Shown here piece by piece: positions 1 to 8,004 of a stretch of DNA of 36,423 nt. Origin of the DNA: an uncultured Clostridia bacterium (GTDB taxonomy: Bacteria; Bacillota; Clostridia; Christensenellales; Aristaeellaceae); NCBI GenBank assembly GCA_934647165.1, contig CAKUFA010000022.1:1-36423 (forward strand). Direction: 5' to 3'. A program made the translations under genes and the position numbers. Positions within the stretch are counted from its first letter, which is position 1; each line of letters begins with the position of its first letter. The notes under the pieces are model-generated. The model searched no databases, was not told the origin of the DNA, and worked only from the letters and a program-made list of their open reading frames with translations.

Positions 1-99
1 TTCAAAATCTGCCATTGCATCTGACGAAAAATTCATTCGCCTCCGCACCAACTCATTTGTGCGGTATTGCCTTAGATGTTTTCAGAAAGGAATAGAATA

Positions 100-1101
100 A
101 TGAGTTTATCAATTAGAATTACGGATCTCTCAGAAGCTGAGAAGCTATCCCAAATACAAAAAGCAGCATTCAAACCTTTATACGAGAAATACCATGACGA
201 AGGCAATCCTTTTCTTAGAGGCCCGGAGGATATCCTACGTAGACTGAATAAGTTCAATCGGCACTTTACCATTCTGTACAATGATAAAGTAGTTGGTGGT
301 GTGTTCTACCGTTTGTACGGTAAGCGCAGTCCAACAGATGAGATTGGTGCCGGTGAATACTACCTTGCACGGATCTACATCCATCCTGATTATCAGAACA
401 AAGGGATTGCACGAGACGCTATTATTTTGTGCGAGAAAGAGTTTCCTGATGCAAGATTCTACTATGTTGATTTCCCTGAAGATATGGAGAAAAACCGCAG
501 GTGCTATCAAAGTGCTGGTTACTGTGATACAGGCGATAGAATTTGTATGGATGGTGCTCCAGCGCTCGCTATGTTCAAAAAGACAGTAAGTGATGTGTTT
601 GAACCTGCAGGCGTTTCGCTGCCGATGATCTACGAGGTGGATAAAAACGAATTACAAGAGTGCCTTGATGTTATCCATCAGAGCTTTAGTACCGTGGCTG
701 AGCAGTTCGGTCTAACACAGGAAAACTGCCCCAAGCATACGAGCTTCATTCCACTGGTATTCCTTGAGACTCAGATGAACTGGGGGTGGCATATGTACGC
801 ACTGTATGCCGGAAAGAAAGTCATAGGATATATGTCGCTATCCAAAGAGAGTGATGACGCCTACGAGCTTCATAATCTTGCTGTGTTACCTGAGTACCGA
901 CACAATGGATTCGGGAAGCTCCTGCTTGACCATGCAAAGGGAACTGTGAAATCCTTGGGTGGCAATACAATTAAAATCGGTATTATCGAGGAAAGCACCG
1001 TGCTGAAGAACTGGTATATTTCCAATGGGTTCGTACATACCGGAACAAAGAAATTCGATCATCTGCCGTTTACAAGCGGATACTTAGAAAGGAGAGTGTA
1101 A
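100..1101 (+). CDS. Tandem-domain GNAT N-acetyltransferase
   Basis: Predicted 333-residue protein with two GNAT folds in tandem. The first (about 3-170) has the acetyl-CoA-binding pattern ARIYIHPDYQNKGIARDAI. The second (about 180-333) has NLAVLPEYRHNGFGKLLLDHA, followed by the typical late NWYISNGFVHTG strand. GNAT enzymes transfer an acetyl group from acetyl-CoA to an amine; the acceptor cannot be told from sequence. I chose the ATG at 100 over an upstream ATG at 76 because AGAAAGGA (84-91) lies at good spacing before it. Four bases separate it from the 2'-5' RNA ligase-like gene, so the two are probably co-transcribed. The base composition is visibly more AT-rich than the genes after 1850, which suggests acquisition by transfer. 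Confidence 0.85.
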   Translation: MSLSIRITDLSEAEKLSQIQKAAFKPLYEKYHDEGNPFLRGPEDILRRLNKFNRHFTILYNDKVVGGVFYRLYGKRSPTDEIGAGEYYLARIYIHPDYQNKGIARDAIILCEKEFPDARFYYVDFPEDMEKNRRCYQSAGYCDTGDRICMDGAPALAMFKKTVSDVFEPAGVSLPMIYEVDKNELQECLDVIHQSFSTVAEQFGLTQENCPKHTSFIPLVFLETQMNWGWHMYALYAGKKVIGYMSLSKESDDAYELHNLAVLPEYRHNGFGKLLLDHAKGTVKSLGGNTIKIGIIEESTVLKNWYISNGFVHTGTKKFDHLPFTSGYLERRV

Positions 1102-1105
1102 AATC

Positions 1106-1396
1106 ATGCAGTATGCGATTGAATTATTCTTTAATGAAGAAATGGAAAAGAAGCTTTTTCACTATGCTCAAAGAATTGCAGAAGAAAAGCTAAGCACAAA
1201 ATACCTTGAATGGAAGACAAGACCCCACATTACGTTGGCTTGCTTCAACGACGTGGACGAAAAGGCATGTATCGAAAAAATTAAGCTCTTCGTTCAAAAG
1301 CAGAAAGTTCTTCCGGCTTACATTGGTTCTTTAGGGATGTTTACCGATATGGAGATTGCCACTTGCAAGGTTGTCCGCTATGGAAATGGTTTATAG
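1106..1396 (+). pseudogene. 2'-5' RNA ligase-like protein, C-terminally truncated
   Basis: The 96-residue reading frame starts four bases after the GNAT gene, with GAAAGGAGAG as ribosome binding site. Residues 1-85 resemble the N-terminal half of the 2H phosphoesterase / 2'-5' RNA ligase family, including the first HxT motif in RPHITLACF. Family members are usually about 170-190 residues and carry a second HxT motif; here the similarity stops after LGMFTD (about residue 83) and about a dozen unrelated residues lead to a stop. I see no second HxT downstream in any frame. This looks like a deletion junction that removed the C-terminal half, so a working two-histidine active site is unlikely. 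It could be a short variant that is still made, but I regard it as a gene remnant. Confidence 0.6.
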
Positions 1397-1498
1397 GTGC
1401 GTTTCATAACCTGCAACGCTATTTACCACGGGGGCAATATCCATTTTAGACCGTCAGCCAAGAATTGTAGCACAGGTATGCGATGAGCATAATACAGC

Positions 1499-1546
1499 AA
1501 AAAGCAAGCAGTATTAACAAATAACTGCCAATACTGCCTGCTTTTT
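1499..1546 (+). terminator. Intrinsic terminator after the GNAT / ligase-like pair
   Basis: A 17-base arm (1499-1515) pairs with 1530-1546 with a single G-T wobble; the loop is 14 bases and the right arm ends in TTTTT. The left arm starts with AAAAA, so it could also work on the minus strand. Confidence 0.75.
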
Positions 1547-1827
1547 CGTTCATTATTGCTATCCACAGCGCGTTACACAATACCGGAAAACGCATTACGC
1601 CTAGCACATTTTTATCCTGATCCTCACAAGAAAACCTCTGCGAGTGTGCGCTGTAACGCAAATAACGCAACGTATCCCTGTATTTTCACAATAACAAAAC
1701 CACCGATGAATGAACATTTTGGCTCTTCAATCGGCGGTTCTGTTTTGCCGTTCGGGAAACTTGTTCTGTCTTTGCATCGGATAAGATGATCGTTTTGGCA
1801 AAAGTTCAGCGTATCAAGGGAAAAGGC
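1547..1827. other. Non-coding stretch, possible second terminator hairpin
   Basis: No convincing gene lies here; the reading frames are short, on both strands, and without recognisable domains or good ribosome binding sites. A second hairpin pairs 1698-1707 with 1730-1739 (10 bp, one wobble), followed by TCTGTTTT, which could be a weak terminator. The rest shows nothing I can identify. Confidence 0.4.
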
Positions 1828-1855
1828 TTGACAGGGAACGTATTTCGTGTATAAT
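1828..1855 (+). promoter_or_regulatory. Promoter for the ylxM-ffh operon
   Basis: TTGACA (1828-1833), 16-base spacer, TATAAT (1850-1855): both hexamers are perfect sigma-A matches. Initiation near 1862 rules out the GTG at 1847 as the ylxM start. Confidence 0.85.
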
Positions 1856-1897
1856 AAACAAGGTGTCAATGTGGAAACCTTGACAATGGAGGACGCC

Positions 1898-2257
1898 ATG
1901 GCACAGGAAGAAATCACCCGCAAGGTGGAGCTGGCATGGCTGATGGCCTTTTATGGCGGGATGCTGACTGAAAAGCAGCGGCAGGCGCTTCGGCTCCATT
2001 GTGAGGAGGACATGTCGCTGGGGGAAATTGCCCAGGAGACCGGTGTGAGCCGACAGGGAGTGCACGATATGCTCACCCGTGCGGCACGCAAGCTGTTTGA
2101 GATGGAAGACAAGCTGGGGATGGCCGCCCGTTTTCAGAAGATGGACGACGGCTTGGAAAAATGCCGCCAGCTGATGCAGCTTCAACGATATGACGAGGCC
2201 GAGCAGGCGCTGAACGCGCTTATACGGCTTGATCGGGAGGAAAACGATGGCCTTTGA
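1898..2257 (+). CDS. ylxM: YlxM-family SRP-associated helix-turn-helix protein
   Basis: This 119-residue protein belongs to the YlxM/p13 family, small sigma-70 region-4-like helix-turn-helix proteins that sit directly upstream of ffh in Bacillota and are thought to modulate the signal recognition particle. The helix-turn-helix is seen in LTEKQRQALRLHCEEDMSLG followed by EIAQETGVSRQGVHDMLTRA (about residues 25-65). The ATG at 1898 is chosen because GGAGG (1888-1892) precedes it by five bases and because the upstream alternative lies inside the promoter -10 element. The last 11 bases overlap the ffh start, which implies translational coupling. The charged helical C-terminus (about 75-119) is usual for the family. 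Confidence 0.9.
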   Translation: MAQEEITRKVELAWLMAFYGGMLTEKQRQALRLHCEEDMSLGEIAQETGVSRQGVHDMLTRAARKLFEMEDKLGMAARFQKMDDGLEKCRQLMQLQRYDEAEQALNALIRLDREENDGL

Positions 2258-3569
2258 GGGCTTGAGCGAAAAGCTCCAAAATGCGCTGCGGAAAATGACC
2301 GGCAAAGGAAAACTGACCGAGCAGACCGTGAAGGAAGGCATGCGCGAGGTGCGCATGGCGCTGCTGGAAGCTGACGTCAACTATGCCGTAGCCAAGGATT
2401 TCATCAAAAAGGTGACGGAAAAGTGCGTTGGGCAGGAGGTTCTGTCCTCCCTGACGCCTGGGCAGCAGGTCATTAAGATCGTGAATGAGGAAATGACCCA
2501 GCTCATGGGTGGCAGCAATGCCCGCCTTACCTGGTCCAGCAGCGTGCCGACGATTTATATGCTCTGCGGCCTGCAGGGTGCAGGCAAAACCACCATGGCA
2601 GCCAAACTGGCCGGATATCTCATCAAGCAGGGCAAAAAGCCCATGCTGGCGGCCTGCGATATCTACCGCCCCGCGGCTATCACACAGTTGCAGGTGGTGG
2701 GCAAGCAGGTTGGGGTGCCCGTGTTCGAAAAGGGCACGCAGGATCCGGTCAAGACGGCCAAGGAAGCCATTGAATATGCCCGCTACTATGGCCGGGATGT
2801 GCTCATTATTGATACGGCCGGCCGGCTGCATATTGATACGGCGCTGATGGATGAGCTGGCGCGAATCAAGGAGGCTGTGAAGCCGCAGGAGATTCTGCTG
2901 GTGGTGGACTCCATGACCGGCCAGGACGCGGTGAACGTCGCACAGGCCTTCAATGATAAGCTGAATGTGGATGGCGTGATCCTCACCAAGCTGGATGGCG
3001 ATACCCGCGGCGGTGCGGCGCTGAGCGTGCGTGCGGTCACCGGCAAGCCTATCAAGTTCAGCGGTACGGGTGAAAAGCTCACGGATATCGAGCCCTTTCA
3101 TCCCGATCGTATGGCCAGCCGCATCCTCGGCATGGGTGATGTGCTCACGCTCATTGATAAAGCGACGGAAGCCTTTGATGAGCATGATGTGGAGAAGCTT
3201 GCGCGCAAAAGCCGTGTGTCCGATCTGACGCTGGAAGATTTCCTTGAGCAGATGCAGAGCATGAAGAAGATGGGCGGCATCAAATCCATGCTGGATATGA
3301 TCCCCGGCCTTTCCGGCAAGAACATTGATGTGGATGAAAACGCCATGAAGAAACCCGAGGCTATCATCCGCTCCATGACGCCGCAGGAGCGCCGCAATCC
3401 GGGGCTGCTTAACGCGAGCCGCCGCAAGCGTATTGCTGCGGGCAGCGGAACCACCGTGCAGGACGTTAACCAGCTCATCCGCCAATTTGACCAGGCACGG
3501 CAGATGATGAAGCAGGTTGCGGGCATGAAGGGCAAGGGTCGCATGAAGATGCGCTTCCCGGGCATGTAA
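2247..3569 (+). CDS. ffh: Signal recognition particle protein Ffh (SRP54)
   Basis: Ffh is the GTPase subunit of the signal recognition particle, which binds signal sequences of nascent membrane proteins and delivers ribosomes to FtsY. The 440 residues show the N domain (1-90), the G domain with P-loop GLQGAGKT (108-115), the box around DTAGRLHID, the TKLDGDTRGG specificity motif, and a C-terminal methionine-rich M domain that includes the GGIKSMLDMIPG linker and ends in MKGKGRMKMRFPGM. Length is normal. The ATG at 2247 has GGGAGG at 2235-2240; it overlaps ylxM by 11 bases. The only upstream promoter I see is that of ylxM, so the genes are expressed as one unit. Confidence 0.98.
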   Translation: MAFEGLSEKLQNALRKMTGKGKLTEQTVKEGMREVRMALLEADVNYAVAKDFIKKVTEKCVGQEVLSSLTPGQQVIKIVNEEMTQLMGGSNARLTWSSSVPTIYMLCGLQGAGKTTMAAKLAGYLIKQGKKPMLAACDIYRPAAITQLQVVGKQVGVPVFEKGTQDPVKTAKEAIEYARYYGRDVLIIDTAGRLHIDTALMDELARIKEAVKPQEILLVVDSMTGQDAVNVAQAFNDKLNVDGVILTKLDGDTRGGAALSVRAVTGKPIKFSGTGEKLTDIEPFHPDRMASRILGMGDVLTLIDKATEAFDEHDVEKLARKSRVSDLTLEDFLEQMQSMKKMGGIKSMLDMIPGLSGKNIDVDENAMKKPEAIIRSMTPQERRNPGLLNASRRKRIAAGSGTTVQDVNQLIRQFDQARQMMKQVAGMKGKGRMKMRFPGM

Positions 3570-3655
3570 GTTCCTGCGTATTCCCATTTGCGTGGACTCA
3601 TGGCAAATCCATGATTTCCATATACATTACCAACACATTTTGAGGAGGAAATCCA

Positions 3656-3907
3656 ATGTCTGTCAAGATTCGTCTGAAGAGAATGGGTATGAAGAAGAAG
3701 CCTTTCTACCGTGTTGTCGTTGCTGACATCAACTGCCCCCGCGACGGCCGCTTCATCGAAGAGATCGGCTATTACAATCCCATGGTGAAGCCCGCTGAGG
3801 TGAAGGTTGACGGCGAGCGCGCCAAGTATTGGCTCCAGTGTGGTGCGCAGCCCACTGACACCGTTCGCGTGCTGCTGAAGAAGACTGGCGTCATCGAAGA
3901 GAAGTAA
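3656..3907 (+). CDS. rpsP: 30S ribosomal protein bS16
   Basis: The 83-residue protein is a full-length bS16, a small-subunit assembly protein that binds 16S rRNA. It has the family start SVKIRLKRMGMKKKPFYRVVVAD and the conserved RDGRFIEEIGYYNPM. It is preceded by a strong GAGGAGG site (3642-3648). An 86-base gap separates it from ffh, without a clear terminator or promoter, so it is probably read through from ffh. The order rpsP-khpA-rimM-trmD is the common arrangement in Bacillota. Confidence 0.98.
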   Translation: MSVKIRLKRMGMKKKPFYRVVVADINCPRDGRFIEEIGYYNPMVKPAEVKVDGERAKYWLQCGAQPTDTVRVLLKKTGVIEEK

Positions 3908-3938
3908 TCGTCTTCTTCCATGGCAGAAAGGAAATCCC

Positions 3939-4166
3939 ATGCAAGAACTTGTGACCTTCATGGCGAAGTCCCTGGTGGATCATCCCGACCAGGTGGTTGT
4001 CCATGAAACCGAGGGGCCCGAAGCCATTATCCTGGAGCTCAACGTGGCTGAGGATGACATGGGCAAGGTGATTGGCAAGCAGGGTCGCATCGCTAAGGCT
4101 ATCCGTGCGGTGGTCAAGGCGGCAACCGCCAAGAACAGCAAGCCCGTCTTCGTGGAAATCCAATAA
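3939..4166 (+). CDS. khpA: KH-domain RNA-binding protein KhpA
   Basis: A 75-residue protein made of one KH domain, with the hallmark GKVIGKQGRIAKAIRAVV loop (about 44-61) that contacts RNA. KhpA proteins pair with KhpB (Jag/EloR) and act in post-transcriptional control linked to cell elongation in Gram-positive bacteria. The gene lies between rpsP and rimM, its conserved location, 31 bases after rpsP and preceded by AGAAAGGA. Length matches the family. Older annotations call it YlqC. Confidence 0.93.
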   Translation: MQELVTFMAKSLVDHPDQVVVHETEGPEAIILELNVAEDDMGKVIGKQGRIAKAIRAVVKAATAKNSKPVFVEIQ

Positions 4167-4229
4167 GTATTTGGCGGGAGGTGGCCATGCGCCCTTCCCG
4201 CTGATTTTGTATCCAAGGAGAACAAACCC

Positions 4230-4751
4230 ATGAACGAATACCTGATGATTGGCGAGGTGCTCAAGCCCCAAGGCGTGCATGGCGAGGCCAAGGTGAAACC
4301 CTATGCCGCAGATTTGGAGGCTTTTCGCCGCTGGGAAACGCTTTATCTGCGGGATGGCGAAAGCTATACGCTCATTGCGGCACGCTGCTCCCGTGTGCAT
4401 GATGGCTTTGCCTATGTGACGCTGGGTGACTGCACCTCCCCTGAGGCGGTGGAAAAGCTCCGTGGCCGCCGACTGTATATTGACCGTGCACATGCCGCCC
4501 ACCTGGAAGAGGATGAGGTGTACATCAGTGACCTGATCGGCTGCAAGGCTGTGGATGAAAACGGCACGGAAATCGGCACGCTGACGGATGTACTTCAGCA
4601 TGGCGTAGTGGATGTTTATGTGTTTAAGACGCCCACCGGTACGCTGATGGCGCCTGCCCTCAAGGCGGTATTCCCCACAGTGGATGTGCGCGCCGGACGC
4701 ATTGATGTGTGTGCTGAGCGCCTGGACGAGGTGGCCGTGCGTGAAGATTAA
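4230..4751 (+). CDS. rimM: Ribosome maturation factor RimM
   Basis: RimM helps assemble the 3' head domain of the 30S subunit around uS19. The 173-residue product has the N-terminal RimM barrel (MIGEVLKPQGVHGEAKVKPY at 5-24) and a C-terminal PRC-barrel-like domain (DLIGCKAVDENGTEIGTLTD and later LMAPALKAVFPTVDV). AAGGAGA precedes the ATG. Length is typical. Its end overlaps the GTG start of trmD by 11 bases, so rimM and trmD are probably translationally coupled. Confidence 0.96.
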   Translation: MNEYLMIGEVLKPQGVHGEAKVKPYAADLEAFRRWETLYLRDGESYTLIAARCSRVHDGFAYVTLGDCTSPEAVEKLRGRRLYIDRAHAAHLEEDEVYISDLIGCKAVDENGTEIGTLTDVLQHGVVDVYVFKTPTGTLMAPALKAVFPTVDVRAGRIDVCAERLDEVAVRED

Positions 4752-5481
4752 CATCCTCACCATCTTTCCGGAAATGTTTGAAAGCGTGCTGAATGCAAGC
4801 ATACTTGGCCGTGCGCGGGAACAGGGACTGATTGAGGTCAATTGTGTGGATATCCGTCCGTTTTCAGATAGAAAGCATAAAAACACGGACGATTATCCAT
4901 TCGGCGGCGGTGCAGGCATGGTGATGCTGGCGCAGCCGATTATGGATGCAATGGCCAGCGTTACCGGGGAAAATTTCCACGGCAGGCGCATTTACATGGG
5001 TCCACGGGGCGCAAAGCTTACCACGGCAAAGGCGCGCCAGCTGGCCCAGGAGCAGGAGCTGGTGCTGCTGTGCGGCCACTATGAGGGTGTGGATCAGCGG
5101 GCGCTGGACAGCTGCATTGATGAGGAAATCAGCATCGGGGACTACATCCTTACCGGCGGCGAGCTGGCGGCCATGGTGCTGACGGACTGCGTGGCGCGCT
5201 TTATCCCCGGGGTGCTTGGCTCCAGCGAGAGCCCGGAGGAGGAGTCCTTCTCTGATGGACTGCTTGAATATCCGCAGTATACCCGCCCGCGGGAATTGCG
5301 CGGCATGCCTGTTCCGGAGGTGCTCCTCAGCGGCGATCATGCAAAGATCAAGGCATGGCGGCGGCAGGAGTCGCTCCGCGCAACCAAGCGCTTTCGGCCG
5401 GATCTGCTGGCAAACGCGCCCATGACGGAGAAAGAAAAGCATATGCTGGAGGCGATGGATGAATGTTCCTGCGAAAGCTGA
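4741..5481 (+). CDS. trmD: tRNA (guanine-37-N1)-methyltransferase TrmD
   Basis: TrmD methylates G37 next to the anticodon using S-adenosylmethionine, preventing +1 frameshifts. The 246-residue protein begins KINILTIFPEMF, the family start, read here from a GTG at 4741; longer frames begin within rimM and have no family similarity. The SPOUT trefoil-knot SAM site is visible in LLCGHYEGVDQRALD and in ISIGDYILTGGELAAMVLTD. The C-terminal domain (from about 165) carries EYPQYTRP. It overlaps rimM by 11 bases and the next membrane-protein gene by 19. Confidence 0.97.
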   Translation: MKINILTIFPEMFESVLNASILGRAREQGLIEVNCVDIRPFSDRKHKNTDDYPFGGGAGMVMLAQPIMDAMASVTGENFHGRRIYMGPRGAKLTTAKARQLAQEQELVLLCGHYEGVDQRALDSCIDEEISIGDYILTGGELAAMVLTDCVARFIPGVLGSSESPEEESFSDGLLEYPQYTRPRELRGMPVPEVLLSGDHAKIKAWRRQESLRATKRFRPDLLANAPMTEKEKHMLEAMDECSCES

Positions 5482-5828
5482 CCGTGATGGTGGTGCCGCT
5501 TTTGCTGTGCGTGGCACTGTGCCTTTTGCTGCCGCTGCTGAATGGCATGGGCTTTATGGCATGGGTGCTGGGCGGCGCACTTTTGGGCATATTGCTGGCG
5601 CTGCTTCTGCCGCTTTCCGGTGCAACCCGCATGCGCGAGCCCTTCGGCCATCTGCTGTGGGTACCTGCGCTGCTGCTGGCCTTGGTGATGCTTTATCAGT
5701 ATCTCCACGGCGCCGGGCTGGCTAATTTGCCGTTGCTTGCCGTGCTGGCAACCAGCTATGGCAACGTGGTGTTTGTAGAGGCGGCCTTTGTTGGCTTTAT
5801 GCTCACCACGGTGATTCGCACAAGATGA
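5463..5828 (+). CDS. Small four-helix membrane protein of unknown function
   Basis: I do not recognise a family. The 121-residue product is almost entirely hydrophobic, with about four predicted membrane segments (about 7-27, 30-52, 64-84, 90-115) and short charged loops (TRMREPFGH; terminal RTR). It overlaps the end of trmD by 19 bases in another frame, so it is very likely translated from the same message. In many Bacillota rplS (bL19) follows trmD; here this protein takes the slot. A trmD-coupled position is the only functional hint. The reading frame could be spurious given the overlap, but the clean hydrophobic pattern argues for a real protein. Confidence 0.65.
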   Translation: MFLRKLTVMVVPLLLCVALCLLLPLLNGMGFMAWVLGGALLGILLALLLPLSGATRMREPFGHLLWVPALLLALVMLYQYLHGAGLANLPLLAVLATSYGNVVFVEAAFVGFMLTTVIRTR

Positions 5829-5902
5829 AATGGGGTAGCAGGCTGACAAAACGGTAATGCACGCTCTATCACCCCTGGAAGAAACTTACCGGAAGGACAA
5901 AA

Positions 5903-6379
5903 ATGTTTCGCGCAATGAGCAGAAAACAAAAAACAATTGACGACTGTGCGGTAAAAACCCTTTTGCAGTCCGCTTGACGGAGCGTGCTTGCAGTAAACTG
6001 GGATGACGGTTATCCCTATACGGCGCCGGTTGACTATGTCTACGACAGCGACATACAGAAAAGTTTTTTCATGGAGCACGTGTAGGGTATAAGGCGGATG
6101 CACTGTGAAAGAGTGACAAGGTGTGCTTCACTGTCTATGGCAATGAAACCATTCAAGAGGAAACAAGGACTCCGTTTATACAGAGCATTGTGGTGTTCGG
6201 CAGATTCCGCATGGTTGATTCCGCTTCAAAAGTAATGGAGCTGCTGAAGAAACTGGCGTTGAAGTATTACCCCCGATGAGAAGCTGGTGGATGGGGAAAC
6301 TGCGCACGGAGGGAACGCTGCTTAGATGTTTGAGATTGATATTGAGCATCTCAGCGGTAAAGAAGTGCAGGAAAAGTAA
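5903..6379 (+). pseudogene. Decayed Nim-type pyridoxamine 5'-phosphate oxidase-like flavoprotein
   Basis: Reading across frames recovers a full Nim/PNPOx-fold protein broken by lesions. It begins at 5903 after GGAAGGA with MFRAMSRKQKTIDDCAVKT, reaches an in-frame TGA after about 23 codons, continues in the same frame through SVLAVNWDDGYPYTAPVDYV to a TAG, then in another frame as KVCFTVYGNETIQ and SIVVFGRFRMVD through KLALKYYP, shifts again to DEKLVDGETAHGG, meets another TAG and ends MFEIDIEHLSGKEVQEK. Intact relatives are FMN-binding proteins of about 155-160 residues, some linked to 5-nitroimidazole reduction. At least three stops and two frameshifts make function impossible. Similarity to the end of the family shows recent decay rather than random resemblance. 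Confidence 0.85.
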
Positions 6380-6424
6380 AAGCAAACGTCCCGGACGCAA
6401 AACAGCCTGGGACGTTTGCTTTTT
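6378..6424. terminator. Bidirectional intrinsic terminator
   Basis: A perfect 15-bp stem (6378-6392 with 6409-6423), loop of 16 bases, and TTTTT on the plus strand. The minus strand also ends in TTTT. It sits between the plus-strand pseudogene and the convergent MATE gene. Confidence 0.85.
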
Positions 6425-6475
6425 ATCATCAATTGGTCATTTTCCCATCCTGAGGGAGAAACTGTGGAAAACAAG

Positions 6476-7843
6476 TTATGCCTCTATCGGCAGCAGTTTT
6501 TTGCGCAGCACCAGATATCCTGCACCAAGGAAAAGGAACATGACCAGCCACGTGAATGGCTCTGTAATGCATGTGCCCAGGAAGCCCAAATGGGGCACCG
6601 CAATGGCGGCGGATAGAATCTTCATGCAAAGCTCAATGCAGCTGGACAGGATGGGAATGACTGGGCGCCCCATGGACTGCATACTGTTGCGCAGCACAAA
6701 CAGGCAGCCCAGCGCAGGGAAAAAGGACAGGTGCCATCGTAAGCTCATCACCGCGTTGCTGATGATTTGCGGATCCGAAGTACCGGTGGTCAGCTGCACA
6801 AGGAAGTTGCCAAGGATGAAAATCAATATCCATGCTACCAGTGACCAGATAATTTCCATGACCAGTGCCTGCCTTAGCGCCACACGGATGCGTTTTAATT
6901 TCTGTGCGCCCCAGTTTTGTCCAATGAAGGTGGAAGCGGCCATGGACAGGGTGGATAACGGCTGCGACATGATCCCGATAATCCGCCGCGCGGCAGTGTG
7001 GGCGGAGATAAAGGCTTCGCCAAGCTGATTGTTCGCTCGCTGGAAAATGACTGAACCAAGATCAACCACGCAGTGCATCAGCGCCATGGCAAGGCCGTTG
7101 GCCACAAGTTCCCGCAAAAGGGCAGGGGACACCTGAAAATCCCGCCGACGCGGCCAATATTGCCGATAGTGCCGAAAAACATAAATCCCGCAAAGTGCCG
7201 CGGACACGGCCTGTGCAATGACGGTTGCCAATGCTGCACCTGCCACGCCCATGCCCAGCACAGAAACAAACAGCACGTCCAGTCCAATGTTCAGCACAGA
7301 TGCAATGATGAGGAAGAACAACGATGTGCGGCTGTTGCCAAGCGCGCGCAGGATGCCGGAAAACATGTTGTAAGCAATGGTGGCAAGCATACCGGCGCAA
7401 AGTACCGCAATGTAGCCATAAGCATGCTCCATAATCGTTTCCGGCGTGTTCATAAAATGCATTAGCGGGCGCAGAAACACCAGCGAGAGCACTGTCAGCA
7501 CACCAGTGACCACTGCATCCAGCTCCATCATGCCAGCAATGGAAGCACGCAGCCGCGGTTCATCATGGGCGCCGAAACGCTGGGTCACCACAATGGCGCA
7601 ACCGCTGTTCAAGCCAATGGCAAAGTTGACAATCAGGCTGGATAGCGCGGAAGTTGCGCCAATGGCTGCAATGGCGCTGTCGCCCAAGGTGTATCCGGCC
7701 ACCATGGTGTCCACCATGCTGTAAATCTGCTGAAAGATGTTGCCGATGAACAATGGAATGGCGAAAGTCAGCATGAGCTTTGCCGGATTGCCCTGGGTCA
7801 TGTCCATCACATGCGGGATACTTTTTTTGTTGGCAGTGGCCAT
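6476..7843 (-). CDS. MATE-family multidrug/sodium exporter
   Basis: A 455-residue integral membrane protein of the MATE family, which exports cationic drugs or metabolites in exchange for Na+ or H+. Family marks are the N-terminal IPLFIGNIFQQIYSMVDTMVAGYTLG, GLNSGCAIVVTQRFGA and, in the second half, MAASTFIGQNWGAQKLKRI. About twelve hydrophobic segments fit the length. It begins at an ATG with GGAGAG upstream and has its own promoter at 7893-7921, just downstream of the rplQ terminator, so it is a single-gene unit. The substrate cannot be told from sequence; it resembles the DinF/NorM-like group common in Clostridia. Confidence 0.93.
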   Translation of the reverse strand: MATANKKSIPHVMDMTQGNPAKLMLTFAIPLFIGNIFQQIYSMVDTMVAGYTLGDSAIAAIGATSALSSLIVNFAIGLNSGCAIVVTQRFGAHDEPRLRASIAGMMELDAVVTGVLTVLSLVFLRPLMHFMNTPETIMEHAYGYIAVLCAGMLATIAYNMFSGILRALGNSRTSLFFLIIASVLNIGLDVLFVSVLGMGVAGAALATVIAQAVSAALCGIYVFRHYRQYWPRRRDFQVSPALLRELVANGLAMALMHCVVDLGSVIFQRANNQLGEAFISAHTAARRIIGIMSQPLSTLSMAASTFIGQNWGAQKLKRIRVALRQALVMEIIWSLVAWILIFILGNFLVQLTTGTSDPQIISNAVMSLRWHLSFFPALGCLFVLRNSMQSMGRPVIPILSSCIELCMKILSAAIAVPHLGFLGTCITEPFTWLVMFLFLGAGYLVLRKKLLPIEA

Positions 7844-7892
7844 GAAGGGATTCTCTCCTGTCGTTGATTGATTTTATCAGAGCAGCACACCC

Positions 7893-7921
7893 GTTATAGC
7901 AGAAAAAGTATCGTTTGGCAA
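7893..7921 (-). promoter_or_regulatory. Promoter of the MATE gene
   Basis: On the minus strand TTGCCA (7916-7921), 17-base spacer, and TATAAC (7893-7898) preceded by TGC, an extended -10. It lies about 50 bases upstream of the start codon. Confidence 0.75.
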
Positions 7922-7933
7922 GGCAAGTAAAAG

Positions 7934-7967
7934 AAAAAGCCGTGATCCTTGTGCGTAGATCACGGCT
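7934..7967 (-). terminator. Terminator of the rpsM-rplQ operon
   Basis: Perfect 10-bp stem (7938-7947 with 7958-7967) with a 10-base loop. On the minus strand it runs into TTTTT, 38 bases after the rplQ stop. Confidence 0.9.
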
Positions 7968-8004
7968 GATTGCTTTGATGTGCGTCTGTATAATGCGTAT
8001 TCTC

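Noticed and set aside
43..64. Small hairpin CCGCAC/GTGCGG upstream of the GNAT gene
   Set aside because: Six base pairs with no T-tract; could be the end of a preceding transcript but not supportable.
2220..3587. Long minus-strand frame (455 codons) opposite ffh
   Set aside because: His- and Leu-rich shadow of a GC-rich conserved gene; no domains.
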